Assembly (NCBI RefSeq): GCF_014212355.1
Contig: NZ_JACKXD010000005.1
Span: 227,165-291,164, forward strand
Direction: 5' to 3'
Origin: Halobellus ruber
Lineage (GTDB): Archaea > Halobacteriota > Halobacteria > Halobacteriales > Haloferacaceae
DNA length: 64,000 bases
Within the stretch, counting starts at the first letter, position 1; each line of letters starts with the position of its first letter. The notes beneath the pieces were generated by a model. It saw nothing but the letters and a program-made list of their open reading frames with translations, did no database searches and was not told where the DNA came from. Shown in pieces: positions 16,775-26,000 of this stretch. The position numbers and the translations under genes were made by a program.

Positions 16775-17962
16775 CTACGCCCCGCCGACCAGCCGGTCGA
16801 CCAGCCGCTCGGGGTCGAACCGCTCGATGTCGTCGTACCCCTGGCCGACGCCCAGAAAGAGGATCGGGCGGCCGGTGACGTACGCGATCGAGATGGCCGC
16901 GCCGCCGGAGGAGTCGGCGTCGGCCTTCGTGAGCACGGTGCCGTCGATCTCGGCGGCGTCGTTGAACTGCTTTGCGCGCTCGACGGCATCCTGGCCTGCG
17001 ACCGCCTCGTCGACGAACAGGGTCATGTCCGGGTCGACCACGCGGTCGATCTTCTCCAACTGCGCCATCAGGTCGTTGGAAGTGTGGAGCCGGCCGGCGG
17101 TGTCGCCGAGCACGACGTCGACGTCGTTGGCCTCGGCGTACTCCACGGCGTCGTAGAGGACCGCCGCGGGATCGCCGCCCTGCTCGTGGCTGATGAGTTT
17201 CGTCCCGAGGGCGTCGGCGTGTTCCCGGATCTGCTCGTTGGCGCCGGCGCGGTAGGTGTCGCCGTTCGCGAGCACGACGTCCAGCCCCCGCTTCTCGAAG
17301 TACCGCGAGAGCTTCGCGATGCTCGTGGTCTTGCCCACGCCGTTGACGCCGGTGAAGACGATCGTCACCGGCTTGTCGGCCTCCTCGATCCGCTGGTCGA
17401 AGTCGAACTGGCCGACGCTGATCACGTCGTAGAGCGCATCCCGGAGCGCGCTCTCGACGAGTTCGCCGGTGGTCTCGACCTGCGCGCGGGTCTCGCCGAT
17501 CATCTTCCCCCGGATGGTGTCGAGGATCTCCTCGGCGACGTTCATCTCCACGTCGCTCTCCAACAGCGCCATCTCGAGGTTCCACAGCGGGTCTTCGAGG
17601 TCCTCCTCCTCGATGATGATCTTGCCCGTGGCGAACGCCGCCGCGCGCTTGAGTCGACCGGGGCCCGACTTCTCCTCGTCGTCCTCTTTGAGCGCCGCGG
17701 CGGCCTCGTCGGCGGCGATTTCCGTCCTGTCGTCGGCGGGTTCGCCGTCGGCGTCGCCAGGGTCGCTGTCGACGTCGGGTTCGGCGTCAGGGTCGGCTGT
17801 GGCGTCGACAGCGACTCCGCCGTCCCCGTCGGCGGTCGGCTCCGCCTCCTCATCGTCCGCTGCGTCGGCTTCAGCGGCGGCTTCCGCCTCGGCCTTCTCC
17901 TCGGCGGTCTCCTCGACGTCCTCCCGGAAGCTGCCCAGCTTGTCCTTCAGCCCGTCGAACAT
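16775..17962 (-). CDS. ftsY: Signal recognition particle receptor FtsY
   Basis: Membrane-associated GTPase that receives the SRP-ribosome complex. 395 residues: an unusually acidic Ala/Asp/Glu-rich N-terminal A domain (about 10-95), then the NG domain with FTGVNGVGKTTSIAK, NGDTYRAGANEQ, LGDTAGRLHT and TKADADSSGGAA motifs. The acidic linker is typical for haloarchaeal FtsY. It sits between pfdA and srp54 with short gaps, forming one minus-strand run of secretion and translation genes. Confidence 0.97.
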   Translation of the reverse strand: MFDGLKDKLGSFREDVEETAEEKAEAEAAAEADAADDEEAEPTADGDGGVAVDATADPDAEPDVDSDPGDADGEPADDRTEIAADEAAAALKEDDEEKSGPGRLKRAAAFATGKIIIEEEDLEDPLWNLEMALLESDVEMNVAEEILDTIRGKMIGETRAQVETTGELVESALRDALYDVISVGQFDFDQRIEEADKPVTIVFTGVNGVGKTTSIAKLSRYFEKRGLDVVLANGDTYRAGANEQIREHADALGTKLISHEQGGDPAAVLYDAVEYAEANDVDVVLGDTAGRLHTSNDLMAQLEKIDRVVDPDMTLFVDEAVAGQDAVERAKQFNDAAEIDGTVLTKADADSSGGAAISIAYVTGRPILFLGVGQGYDDIERFDPERLVDRLVGGA

Positions 17963-17969
17963 AGCCGAC

Positions 17970-18425
17970 CTACTCGCCGTCGTCTTGGCCCTGCATCTGC
18001 TGCATCTGCTGTTGCTGCATCTGCTGTTGCATCTGCTGGGCCTGCTGTTCGAGTTCGGAGCTTTCGGTCTCCAGCTCCTGGACCTCCTCCTGTACCTCGT
18101 CGATCCGGTCGTCGAGGATGTCCTGTTTCGTCCGCAGGGCGTCGACGGCGTCGTCGGCTTCCTGTTCGGCCGCGAAGTCGCCGCCGAGGTCGACGATGAT
18201 CTCGTCGATGTCCTGGATCTCCGCGCGGATGTACGCGCCGCCGCCCAGCGGGACCTGCACCGTCGACCCGGTGTCCAGCGTGTCGATCGCCTCGATCGCC
18301 CCGTCGATCTCCGCCTGTTCGGTCTGGAGGTCGTCGATCTCCGCCTGCAACGCCTCGATCTCCTCGTCGATGGCCTGCAGCTCCTCGGAGAGCTGCTGGA
18401 GCTGCTGTTGTCCGCCGCCCATCAT
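17970..18425 (-). CDS. pfdA: Prefoldin alpha subunit
   Basis: 151 residues. Two long coiled-coil helices (about 5-55 and 95-145, rich in Gln/Glu/Leu heptads) flank a beta-hairpin core containing TLDTGSTVQVPLGGGAYIRA, the alpha-class signature. The C-terminus is a Gln/Met repeat tail. Prefoldin is a hexameric cytoplasmic holdase that hands nascent chains to the thermosome, which is encoded at 43.9 kb. Its start overlaps the stop of the ribosomal LX gene (ATGA), showing translational coupling. Confidence 0.95.
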   Translation of the reverse strand: MMGGGQQQLQQLSEELQAIDEEIEALQAEIDDLQTEQAEIDGAIEAIDTLDTGSTVQVPLGGGAYIRAEIQDIDEIIVDLGGDFAAEQEADDAVDALRTKQDILDDRIDEVQEEVQELETESSELEQQAQQMQQQMQQQQMQQMQGQDDGE

Positions 18426-18613
18426 GCTGTGGCCTCCTCGGCGGCGGCGACGCCGTTGATCTCGATCTGCGTGCGCTTGAGGCCGTGTTGGCTTCCGATG
18501 TTCGCGTACACACGCTCGCGGGCGACGTTCTCGTTGGGCGCCTCGACGACCGTTTCGAACTGACTGTAGCCGTCACGGCTCTGGAATCGGCCGCTCACCG
18601 CGTACTCACTCAT
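18422..18613 (-). CDS. rplX: Ribosomal protein LX (L18Ae/eL20)
   Basis: 63 residues, close to the archaeal LX length. The pattern YAVSGRFQSRDGYSQFETVVEAPNE and GSQHGLKRTQIEI matches the L18a/LX family of the large subunit. It lies between aIF6 and prefoldin alpha and overlaps the latter by four bases, the order normally found in haloarchaea. Confidence 0.93.
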   Translation of the reverse strand: MSEYAVSGRFQSRDGYSQFETVVEAPNENVARERVYANIGSQHGLKRTQIEINGVAAAEEATA

Positions 18614-18740
18614 ACCGTGTGGTTCCCGAGCGACGGGGAAGTATCTTCCTACTCGGTACGCGGCGAATCGGCGCGGATCGGGGCGTGAAAACGCGACTCA
18701 CGAACGAGGCGGGGAGCGCCGGAAACCGGACGCGCACCGC

Positions 18741-19406
18741 CTACTCCAGGTAGCCCAGGGCGTCCTCGATCCGGGTCAGCTCCGGTCCGGTGGTGTCCTC
18801 GCCGGCGACGTAGCCGGCCTCGGTGGCGACCAGTCCCGACCCGACCAGCGGGGCGCCGTAGTTGACGGTCCCGATGTCCGCGCGGACGTCGAGTTGGTCC
18901 TCGATCGCCTCGATCTCGGGCTCGCGAGCCTTCGGGTGACAGAGCGCCCCCCTGTTGGTGGCGACCGCGGCGGTGCCGACGGTGCGGACGTCGGCGATGT
19001 CGCCGCGCTCGGCGGGGACCGAAAGCGCCGCCTCCACGACCTCGACGGCGTCCTCGGAGAGGTCGGGGTGGACGTACGCGCCGTAGTCGTTGGCGAGAAC
19101 GACGTTCCCGGCGGCGTTGATCCGGCCGGGGAGTTCCGTCACGGGCACCCCCGCGACCGACTCGATGGCCTCCTTCTCCCGCTCTTTCGCACGGCTCGTG
19201 ACGAGCAGCCCGTTCTCGTTGCCGACGACCAGGGCGCCGACTGTCCCGGAGCCCCCGACCGTCGTCGCCACCGCGGGGACGCCGAGCTCCTCGCTCATCG
19301 CGTCGACGACATCGCTCTCGGCGTCGGAACGAACGACGAGAACGTGATCCGTCGCGCGGGCGAAGACGCCGACGTACGGCGACCCGGCGAAGGAGGCGCG
19401 GAGCAC
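18741..19406 (-). CDS. eif6: Translation initiation factor aIF6
   Basis: Anti-association factor that binds the large ribosomal subunit and keeps it from joining prematurely. 221 residues with the pentagonal pseudo-repeat pattern of the family: [60 protein letters not shown] and [13 protein letters not shown]. It begins one base after the L31e stop, so the two are co-translated within a ribosomal cluster. Confidence 0.96.
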   Translation of the reverse strand: MLRASFAGSPYVGVFARATDHVLVVRSDAESDVVDAMSEELGVPAVATTVGGSGTVGALVVGNENGLLVTSRAKEREKEAIESVAGVPVTELPGRINAAGNVVLANDYGAYVHPDLSEDAVEVVEAALSVPAERGDIADVRTVGTAAVATNRGALCHPKAREPEIEAIEDQLDVRADIGTVNYGAPLVGSGLVATEAGYVAGEDTTGPELTRIEDALGYLE

Positions 19407-19407
19407 G

Positions 19408-19686
19408 CTACTCGGCCGGCTCCGCCTCGACGATCGACTCGCCGTCCTCGTCGAACCGGGCGGCGCGAACGCGGAGCTTGCTCGGGGGCTTCTGCTGCCC
19501 GCGGGCCCACACCGTCTCGTTGAGCGAGGGGTCCAGCCGGACCGAAGCCTCGTCGACGCGGAAATGCGTCGCGAGGTGTTCGCGGATCAGTGCCATCGCC
19601 CGCCCCGCCCGCTCGTGGGCGGGGACGGCCTTGACGTCTCTGAGCGGCACCGTGACGACGCGCTCCTCGAAGTCGCTTGCACTCAT
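19408..19686 (-). CDS. rpl31e: Ribosomal protein L31e (eL31)
   Basis: 92 residues. The segments [45 protein letters not shown] and [17 protein letters not shown] are written here only as family landmarks; they match the eL31 core. It carries the acidic C-terminal tail of halophilic homologues. L39e ends three bases upstream and aIF6 starts one base downstream. Confidence 0.95.
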   Translation of the reverse strand: MSASDFEERVVTVPLRDVKAVPAHERAGRAMALIREHLATHFRVDEASVRLDPSLNETVWARGQQKPPSKLRVRAARFDEDGESIVEAEPAE

Positions 19687-19688
19687 CC

Positions 19689-19841
19689 TTACTCGTCCGT
19701 GTCGCTACGGCGCCAGTCGCGCCGCTTGGGGTTCCGCGTGACCTCCATATCCGTCTTCATCATCACCCACGCGGGGACCCGCGTGTTCTGCCGCTCCAGC
19801 TTCGCAAGCCGCTTCTTTTTCGCCTTCGATTTGTTGCCCAT
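19689..19841 (-). CDS. rpl39e: Ribosomal protein L39e (eL39)
   Basis: 50 residues from the ATG at 19841: [18 protein letters not shown], then [10 protein letters not shown] and [14 protein letters not shown]. Small, basic and Trp-containing, exactly the eL39 pattern, in which the protein lines the exit tunnel. It heads the minus-strand cluster L39e-L31e-aIF6-LX-pfdA-ftsY-srp54. Confidence 0.96.
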   Translation of the reverse strand: MGNKSKAKKKRLAKLERQNTRVPAWVMMKTDMEVTRNPKRRDWRRSDTDE

Positions 19842-19902
19842 AGTGATCGCTCATACCCTGCCGCCGCATAAAATCCTGTTCCTTTGCGGGCGGCCACGCC
19901 GT

Positions 19903-20625
19903 TCACGCGACGACGCCCGCGACCGCGACCGCGACGAGCCCGACCCCGACGGCCAACCCGACGGCGTCGCCCCGCCCGAATCGGAGTTCCGGCAGCGTCG
20001 GGTTCCACGCGAAACACCGCGCCCGGAGCGCGAGCGCCAGCCGGTCGGCCCGTCCCAGCGCCCGCCGGATCCCGGCGGATGCAACGACCTCCATCCGTTC
20101 TCTCAGTCTCCGTTCCCCGCCCAACCGGACCGCCGACGCCTCCCGAACCCGCCGGAGGTCCGAACGCAAAAGCGGCAGAAAACGGAACACCAGCGCTACG
20201 CCGACTCCGAGGAGCCGGCCCGGGCGGCCGGGCACCAGCCGCTGGATCGCCGCCCGCGACTCCCGGACCGGCGTAGTGTGGAGGTACACCGCCGACACGA
20301 GCAGGATCAGGAGGACGCGGTAGCTCGCCAGCAGCGGCCCGACCGCCGCCCCGGGGTCGATCCCGACCGTCCAGGGTCGGAGTTCCACCACGGAGACCAG
20401 CGGCCCCGCAGCCAGAAAGGGCAGCGCGGGAAGGTACCCGCGGATCGCGTCGACAGGGGACAGCCGGCCAGCAACGAGGAACGCGCCCCCGACGACGGTG
20501 AACGCGGCCAGCCCGCGGGGCGTGGTGTGGACGAACGCCGCGGCGGCGAAGGCGGCCTGCGCGAGCAGCTTCGTCCGTGGATCCAGCCGGTGGGCGACGG
20601 AGTCGCCAGGGGTGTAGCTCAGCAT
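19903..20625 (-). CDS. ECF transporter transmembrane subunit EcfT (biotin module)
   Basis: 240 residues, about five membrane helices with a cytoplasmic coupling region. The family landmark is the pair of Ala-Arg-Gly-like coupling motifs: here EASAVRLGGERR and LALALRARCF. The opening LSYTPGDSVAHRLDPRTKLL is typical of CbiQ/EcfT. It overlaps the ATPase gene by seven bases and lies in one operon with bioY, so it is the energy-coupling membrane component of a biotin importer (BioN-like). Confidence 0.9.
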   Translation of the reverse strand: MLSYTPGDSVAHRLDPRTKLLAQAAFAAAAFVHTTPRGLAAFTVVGGAFLVAGRLSPVDAIRGYLPALPFLAAGPLVSVVELRPWTVGIDPGAAVGPLLASYRVLLILLVSAVYLHTTPVRESRAAIQRLVPGRPGRLLGVGVALVFRFLPLLRSDLRRVREASAVRLGGERRLRERMEVVASAGIRRALGRADRLALALRARCFAWNPTLPELRFGRGDAVGLAVGVGLVAVAVAGVVA

Positions 20626-21392
20626 CGCGGATCCCGCGGCGTCGCGCCCGGGGAGTCGCTGTCGGTGTCGGCAGCCGAGCGGTCACGCCCCGTCGCCGGA
20701 ACCCGCACGCCGTACTCCGGCAGCGACGCAGTGGCCGCCTCCGGCGGCGCGTCGACGACGACGCGCCCGTCGGCCATCGCGACCACCCGATCCGCGAGGC
20801 CGAGGACGTCCCGGAGGTCGTGGGTGACAATCACGAGTCCCGTGCCCGATTCGGAGAGGTCCCGGAGTCGGCCGAGGACCGACGCCCGCGCCGGCGCGTC
20901 GAGGCCGGTGAACGGCTCGTCGAGGACGAGGTGGTCCGGGTCCATCGCGAGTGCGCCGGCGACGGCGACCCGCTCGCGCTCCCCGCCGGAGAGTTCGTCG
21001 ACCCGGTCGTCGGCGCGGCCGTCGAGGTTCACCGCCGCCAGCGACGCCGCCACGCGGCGGTCGATCTCCGCCCTGTCGAGCCCGAGGTTCTCCGGACCGA
21101 ACGCCACGTCGGCGCCGACGGTGGCGGCGACGAGTTGGTCCCGCGGCTCCTGAAACACCATTCCGACGGCCGTCCGCGCGGCGACGAGGTCCTCGCCGAC
21201 CCGGCGGCCGTTCACTGCTACGGATCCCGCGTCGGGTTCCAACAGCCCGTTGAAGTGGCGGACCAGCGTGGTCTTTCCGGAGCCGTTGGCGCCCGCGAGC
21301 ACGACGCACTCCCCGTCGCCGATCGACAGCGAGACGCCGTCGACGGCGACCGCGTCGCCGTAGCGGTAGACGAGGTCGACGGTTCGGATCAC
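20619..21392 (-). CDS. ECF transporter ATP-binding subunit (biotin module)
   Basis: 257 residues. Walker A LAGANGSGKTTLVRHF, Q-loop MVFQEPRDQL, signature LSGGERERVAVAGALA, Walker B LVLDEPFTGLDA and the switch His in VTHDLRDVL are all intact. Only one ATPase gene is present, so the enzyme would act as a homodimer as BioM does. It follows bioY by 39 bases and overlaps ecfT. It provides ATP hydrolysis for biotin uptake by the BioY-EcfT complex. Confidence 0.93.
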   Translation of the reverse strand: MIRTVDLVYRYGDAVAVDGVSLSIGDGECVVLAGANGSGKTTLVRHFNGLLEPDAGSVAVNGRRVGEDLVAARTAVGMVFQEPRDQLVAATVGADVAFGPENLGLDRAEIDRRVAASLAAVNLDGRADDRVDELSGGERERVAVAGALAMDPDHLVLDEPFTGLDAPARASVLGRLRDLSESGTGLVIVTHDLRDVLGLADRVVAMADGRVVVDAPPEAATASLPEYGVRVPATGRDRSAADTDSDSPGATPRDPRC

Positions 21393-21431
21393 GCGATCTC
21401 CGGGTGGGTCGTGAGCGGACGACTCATCCGG

Positions 21432-22013
21432 CTACGCGGCCGCGGCGGCGTCGCTCCGGACGATCCCCACGGCGGCGGCCATCTTCACCGCCTCGAAGGG
21501 GACGAACGCCACCGCGCTCACCGCGAACGCCTCGATCACCCCGACGTTCTGGACGATCGAAAAGCCGACCGTCCCCAGCGCGTAGATCACGACGGTCCCG
21601 GCGGTCATCGCCGCGACGAGCCGGACGGTCCCGACGGTTTCCGGTTCGGCCAGCCCGTCGGCACCGTGGACGACGGCGCCGACGAGCGCCGCCGCGATCG
21701 GGTACGACCAGAGGTAGCCCGCAGTGTAGCCGGCCAAAGGCGCGAGGCCGGCGGATCCCCCGGCGAAGATCGGTGCGCCCGCCGCCCCCGCAGCGAGGTA
21801 GAAGCTCAAAGAGACGCCGCCCCACACCGGGCCGAGGAAGATGCCCGCGAGGAACACCCCCAACACCTGGAGGCTCACCGGGACCGGCGAGACGGGGTTC
21901 GGGAACGATACGTACGCGAACGCGCCGGTGAGCGCCGCGAACAGCGCCGCGCGAGCGACGTTGCCCACGACGTCCTCCCCGACGAGCTCGACCGACTGCG
22001 TCTCTGTCGCCAT
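21432..22013 (-). CDS. bioY: Biotin ECF transporter S component BioY
   Basis: 193 residues, six membrane helices. Family hallmarks are the VPVSLQVLGVFLAGIFLGP segment and the AAGAAGAPIFAGGSAGLAPL region followed by GYTAGYL, which form the biotin pocket. The ATG at 22013 is preferred over an upstream in-frame ATG at 22046, because the latter lies inside the promoter/operator. It is first in the operon bioY-ecfA-ecfT and is preceded by a BirA-type palindrome, so repression by biotin is expected. Confidence 0.93.
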   Translation of the reverse strand: MATETQSVELVGEDVVGNVARAALFAALTGAFAYVSFPNPVSPVPVSLQVLGVFLAGIFLGPVWGGVSLSFYLAAGAAGAPIFAGGSAGLAPLAGYTAGYLWSYPIAAALVGAVVHGADGLAEPETVGTVRLVAAMTAGTVVIYALGTVGFSIVQNVGVIEAFAVSAVAFVPFEAVKMAAAVGIVRSDAAAAA

Positions 22014-22025
22014 ACCGATTCCATC

Positions 22026-22057
22026 TCGTAAACCCGTTTTAATCATTCGGTTTACGA
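22026..22057. promoter_or_regulatory. Predicted BirA (biotin repressor) operator overlapping the bioY TATA box
   Basis: A perfect 9-base inverted repeat, TCGTAAACC-N14-GGTTTACGA. It matches the published bacterial and archaeal BirA signal, consensus TTGTAAACC-N14/15-GGTTTACAA, except at the second base of each half. The spacer contains GATTAAAA on the minus strand, a TATA-like box about 24-33 bases before the bioY ATG. Bound repressor would therefore block TBP. The divergent gene at 22097 starts 40 bases away and could also be affected. Confidence 0.8.
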
Positions 22058-22096
22058 CGGCAAGGTTTGTACGTCGCCCTCGCGTATCCCCTCGGG

Positions 22097-22801
22097 ATGG
22101 ACGACGAGACGGCGGAACTCCGGGATCTCTTCGTCGAGACCACCGGCGAGGAGGAGGTGACCGAACGACAGACCGAGAGCCGGGGGTCGCTTTCGACGGA
22201 CGACGACGCGGTCGAGGAGCGACTCACGGAGATCGTCGGCGAGATGGCCGACCGCTACGCGTTCGACGCCGGTCTCCCGGAGTCGGAGCTGTGCCGCGTC
22301 GTCCGGGCGTTCTTCGACCCCGACACCGGGGACGTCGGCGCGTCGTCGTGGTCCGCCGAGGCCGACGCGGCGGTGGCGGCGTCACTTTCGACGGACGCCG
22401 ACGGCGAGGCGGTGTTCCGTGCGCGGATGGACCTCCATCTCGTCGCCGACGCCGACCGCGACGCGCCGTTCCCCTACGCGACGCTCCGGGCGCTCGTCTC
22501 GGATGCGGCGTCGGGGGACACCGACGACCCGGAGGACGAACCGACGGCCCGCGATACCGGCGCCCCCGACGACGCGGCGCTCGCGGCGGCGCTTCCCGGC
22601 GACGTGGATCCCGACACGGTCCGTCGGTACCGACAGGTCGCCGAAGCCGACCTCGCCTCCCGGCGGGTGAACCACCGGTACCGCGACGCCTTCGCCGACC
22701 TGCTCACCGACGCGGACCTCTCCACGCGGCTGGCATCGGACGCTCGCCGCGACGGCCTCGAAGAGGCTACTGAGGACATCGAGACCGACGTGTCGCTGTA
22801 G
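22097..22801 (+). CDS. Haloarchaeal acidic protein resembling conditioned medium-induced protein 4
   Basis: 234 residues from the ATG at 22097 (MDDETAELRDLFVETTGEEEV); ten extra codons upstream are non-conserved. Highly acidic and soluble, with no membrane segment. The opening LRDLF-TTGEEEVTERQTESRGSL and the region with DRYAFDAGLPESELCRVVRAFF resemble, from memory, the haloarchaeal family annotated conditioned medium-induced protein 4 (Cmi4). A C-terminal half with VRRYRQVAEADLASRRVNHRYR looks helical and basic, possibly nucleic-acid binding. Molecular function is unknown. It is divergent from bioY. Confidence 0.6.
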   Translation: MDDETAELRDLFVETTGEEEVTERQTESRGSLSTDDDAVEERLTEIVGEMADRYAFDAGLPESELCRVVRAFFDPDTGDVGASSWSAEADAAVAASLSTDADGEAVFRARMDLHLVADADRDAPFPYATLRALVSDAASGDTDDPEDEPTARDTGAPDDAALAAALPGDVDPDTVRRYRQVAEADLASRRVNHRYRDAFADLLTDADLSTRLASDARRDGLEEATEDIETDVSL

Positions 22802-23046
22802 CGCTCCAGATCCGCGATCGGCGTACTGGTCGGATACGCCGGCGAAACTCGATCTACCCCGAAAGCCCCCGCCGCTCGTCGGCCGGGACGACGCAAGCAC
22901 CGCAACGTAGTGAGGAGTACAGCGAGGCTTCGACTCCAGCGAAACGGGGCTTCCGAGGTGGTCCCATTCGACTCAATCACTCCTGAACGGAGCCGACAGT
23001 TCGGGTGGCGAAGACTCTTATCCGAGGGGCATCCTAATTCGGTGCG

Positions 23047-26000
23047 ATGGCCCAGGCCCCCCAGGACCCCTCGGACGTCACCGATCGGTTCATCCAGTTC
23101 TACCGGAAGTACTACCGCAACGAGATCGGAACGCTCGCACAGAAGTACCCCAACGAACAGCGGTCGCTCTACATCGCCTACGACGACCTCTCGACGTTCG
23201 ACATGGAACTCGCGGAGGACTACCTGGCGAAACCCGACCAGATGCAGGAGTACGCCGAGGAGGCGCTCCGGCTTTATGACCTCCCGGCGGACGTCAAACT
23301 CGGCCGCGCCCACGTCCGGCTCACGGGCCTGCCGGAGACGGTCGACATCCGCAACATCCGGGTCCACGACGACCACATCGGCCGGCTGATCGCGGTCCAG
23401 GGCATCGTCCGGAAGGCCACCGACGTCCGGCCGAAGATCACCGAGGCAGCCTTCGAGTGCCAGCGGTGCGGGACGATGACCTACATCCCCCAGAGCGACA
23501 GCGGGTTCCAGGAACCCCACGAGTGTCAGGGGTGTGAACGCCAGGGGCCGTTCCACGTCGACTTCGATCAATCCGAGTTCGTCGACGCCCAGAAGGTGCG
23601 GGTCCAGGAGAGCCCCGAGGGCCTGCGGGGCGGCGAGACGCCGCAGAACATCGATGTCGACCTCGAAGACGACGTGACCGGTCAGGTCACCGCCGGCGAT
23701 CACGTGACCGTCACGGGCGTGCTCCACATCGAACAGCAGACCTCGAACAACGAGAAAACCCCTATCTTCGACCTCTATATGGACGGCGTCGCCGTCGAGA
23801 TCGAGGACGAGGAGTTCGAGGATATGAACATCACCGAGGAGGACGTCGCCGAGATCGTCGACCTCTCGAACGAACCCAACATCCACGAGAAGATGGTTGA
23901 CTCGGTCGCGCCGTCGATCTACGGCTACCGCGAGGAGAAACTCGCGATGATCCTCCAGCTGTTTTCGGGCGTGACGAAACACCTCCCCGACGGCTCGCGG
24001 ATCCGGGGGGACCTGCATATGCTTTTGATCGGGGATCCGGGGACGGGGAAGTGTGTTGCAGGCGACACGCGCGTCACGCTCGCGGACGGATCGGAGGTTC
24101 CAATCCGCGAGTTGGTCGAAGAAAATCTGGACGAGCCGAAACCGGTTGATGACGGGGTGTGGGACACCGTCGATCTCGAAGTCCCGTCGATGGAATCCGA
24201 CGGATCACTTACCACACAACGGGCGACGAAGGTCTGGAAGCGCGAAGCGCCTGACAAACTGTACCGGATCCGGACTGCAAGCGGAACGGAAATTGAGGTT
24301 ACGCCGTCGCACCCGCTGTTCGTCGTCGACAGCGGGCCACCGAATGCGGTCATCGCTGACGATCTCGAAGTCGGTCAGTCGGTCGCTGTCTCTCCGATGT
24401 CGGTCAAGAACGCGCGACCCGAAACCGCAACTTCCGACCCAGCGGAAGCCGTCGCCGACGGCGGCGTATCCACGGACCGAATCGTGTCCATCGAGCCGTG
24501 TCAGCCGGACGACGGGTGGGTGTACGACCTCGAAGTCGCTGGAACGCATTCGTATCTATCGAACAACCTCGTGTCCCACAACTCCGCGATGTTGCAGTAC
24601 ATCCGGAACATCGCCCCGAGATCGGTGTATACGTCCGGTAAAGGGTCGAGTTCGGCCGGTCTGACCGCAGCAGCTGTAAGGGATGACTTCGGCGACGGAC
24701 AGCAGTGGACGCTCGAAGCCGGGGCCCTGGTGCTCGCAGACAAAGGAATCGCGGCCGTCGATGAGCTGGATAAGATGCGATGCGTAACGGGCGATACGCT
24801 CGTGACCCTCGGTGACGGGAGCAGGTCCCGAATCGAGGCGCTGGCAACTGCGGCCGAAGCCGAGGGAGCGGTCGAGGAGCTACCGAACGGCCGGACCATC
24901 CGCGGTGTCGACATCGACGTGTGGACGATGACGGACGACGAGCGGCTCGTCCGACGACCAGTCACGGCGGTTCACGAGTACGACGCCCCGGAGACGCTCT
25001 ACACGGTCACCCTATCCGACGGTGCGGAGCTCACCGCCACAGCGGATCATCCGTTCTTCATTGTCGAAGACGACAAGCGGATTGAACGCCCCGCGGAGGC
25101 GCTTGCACCCGGCGACGAAGTGTACGTCCCGATCGACGATCGACCGGTATCGGCGGATGGCGGTGTCCGTCCGGACAGTGCTTCCACGATGAGTGACACG
25201 GCCACCGCAGGATCCCGCGATCCTGTTGAACAGGACGTTACGACGAGAACTGTCGATAGCGTTCGACGTGTCGCATCCGACACCGACGCACGCTTGTACG
25301 ACCTCACCGTCCAAGGCACACACAATTTCGTCGCGAACGGGATGATCGTCCACAACTCCGAGGACCGCAGCGCGATGCACGAAGCACTAGAGCAGCAGTC
25401 CATTTCGGTATCCAAGGCCGGCATCAACGCCACCCTCAAATCACGCTGTTCGCTGCTCGGCGCCGCAAATCCGAAATACGGCCGGTTCGACCAGTACGAG
25501 CCGATCGGCGAGCAGATCGACCTCGAACCCGCCCTGATCTCCCGGTTCGACCTGATCTTCACCGTCACCGACTCCCCCGATCCGGAGGAAGACGCAAAGC
25601 TCGCAGATCACATCATCAACACCAACTACGCGGGCGAACTCCACACCCAGCGGACCCACGTCCCGAACTCGGAGTTCACCGACGAGGAGGTCGACGCCGC
25701 GACCGCCGAGGTCACCCCCGAGATCGAGGCCGAACTCCTCCGGAAGTACATCGCGTACGCAAAGCGGAACTGCTACCCGACGATGACCGAGGAGGCGAAG
25801 GAGGTCATCCGCCAGTTCTACGTCGACTTCCGCGCGAAGGGTGCCGACGAGGACGCGCCCGTGCCGGTGACCGCACGGAAGCTCGAAGCGCTCGTGCGGC
25901 TCTCGGAGGCGTCCGCACGCCTCCGGCTCTCCGATACGGTCGAACGCGACGACGCCGTCCGCGTCACCGAGATCGTGGAGTCGTGTCTCCGCGACATCGG

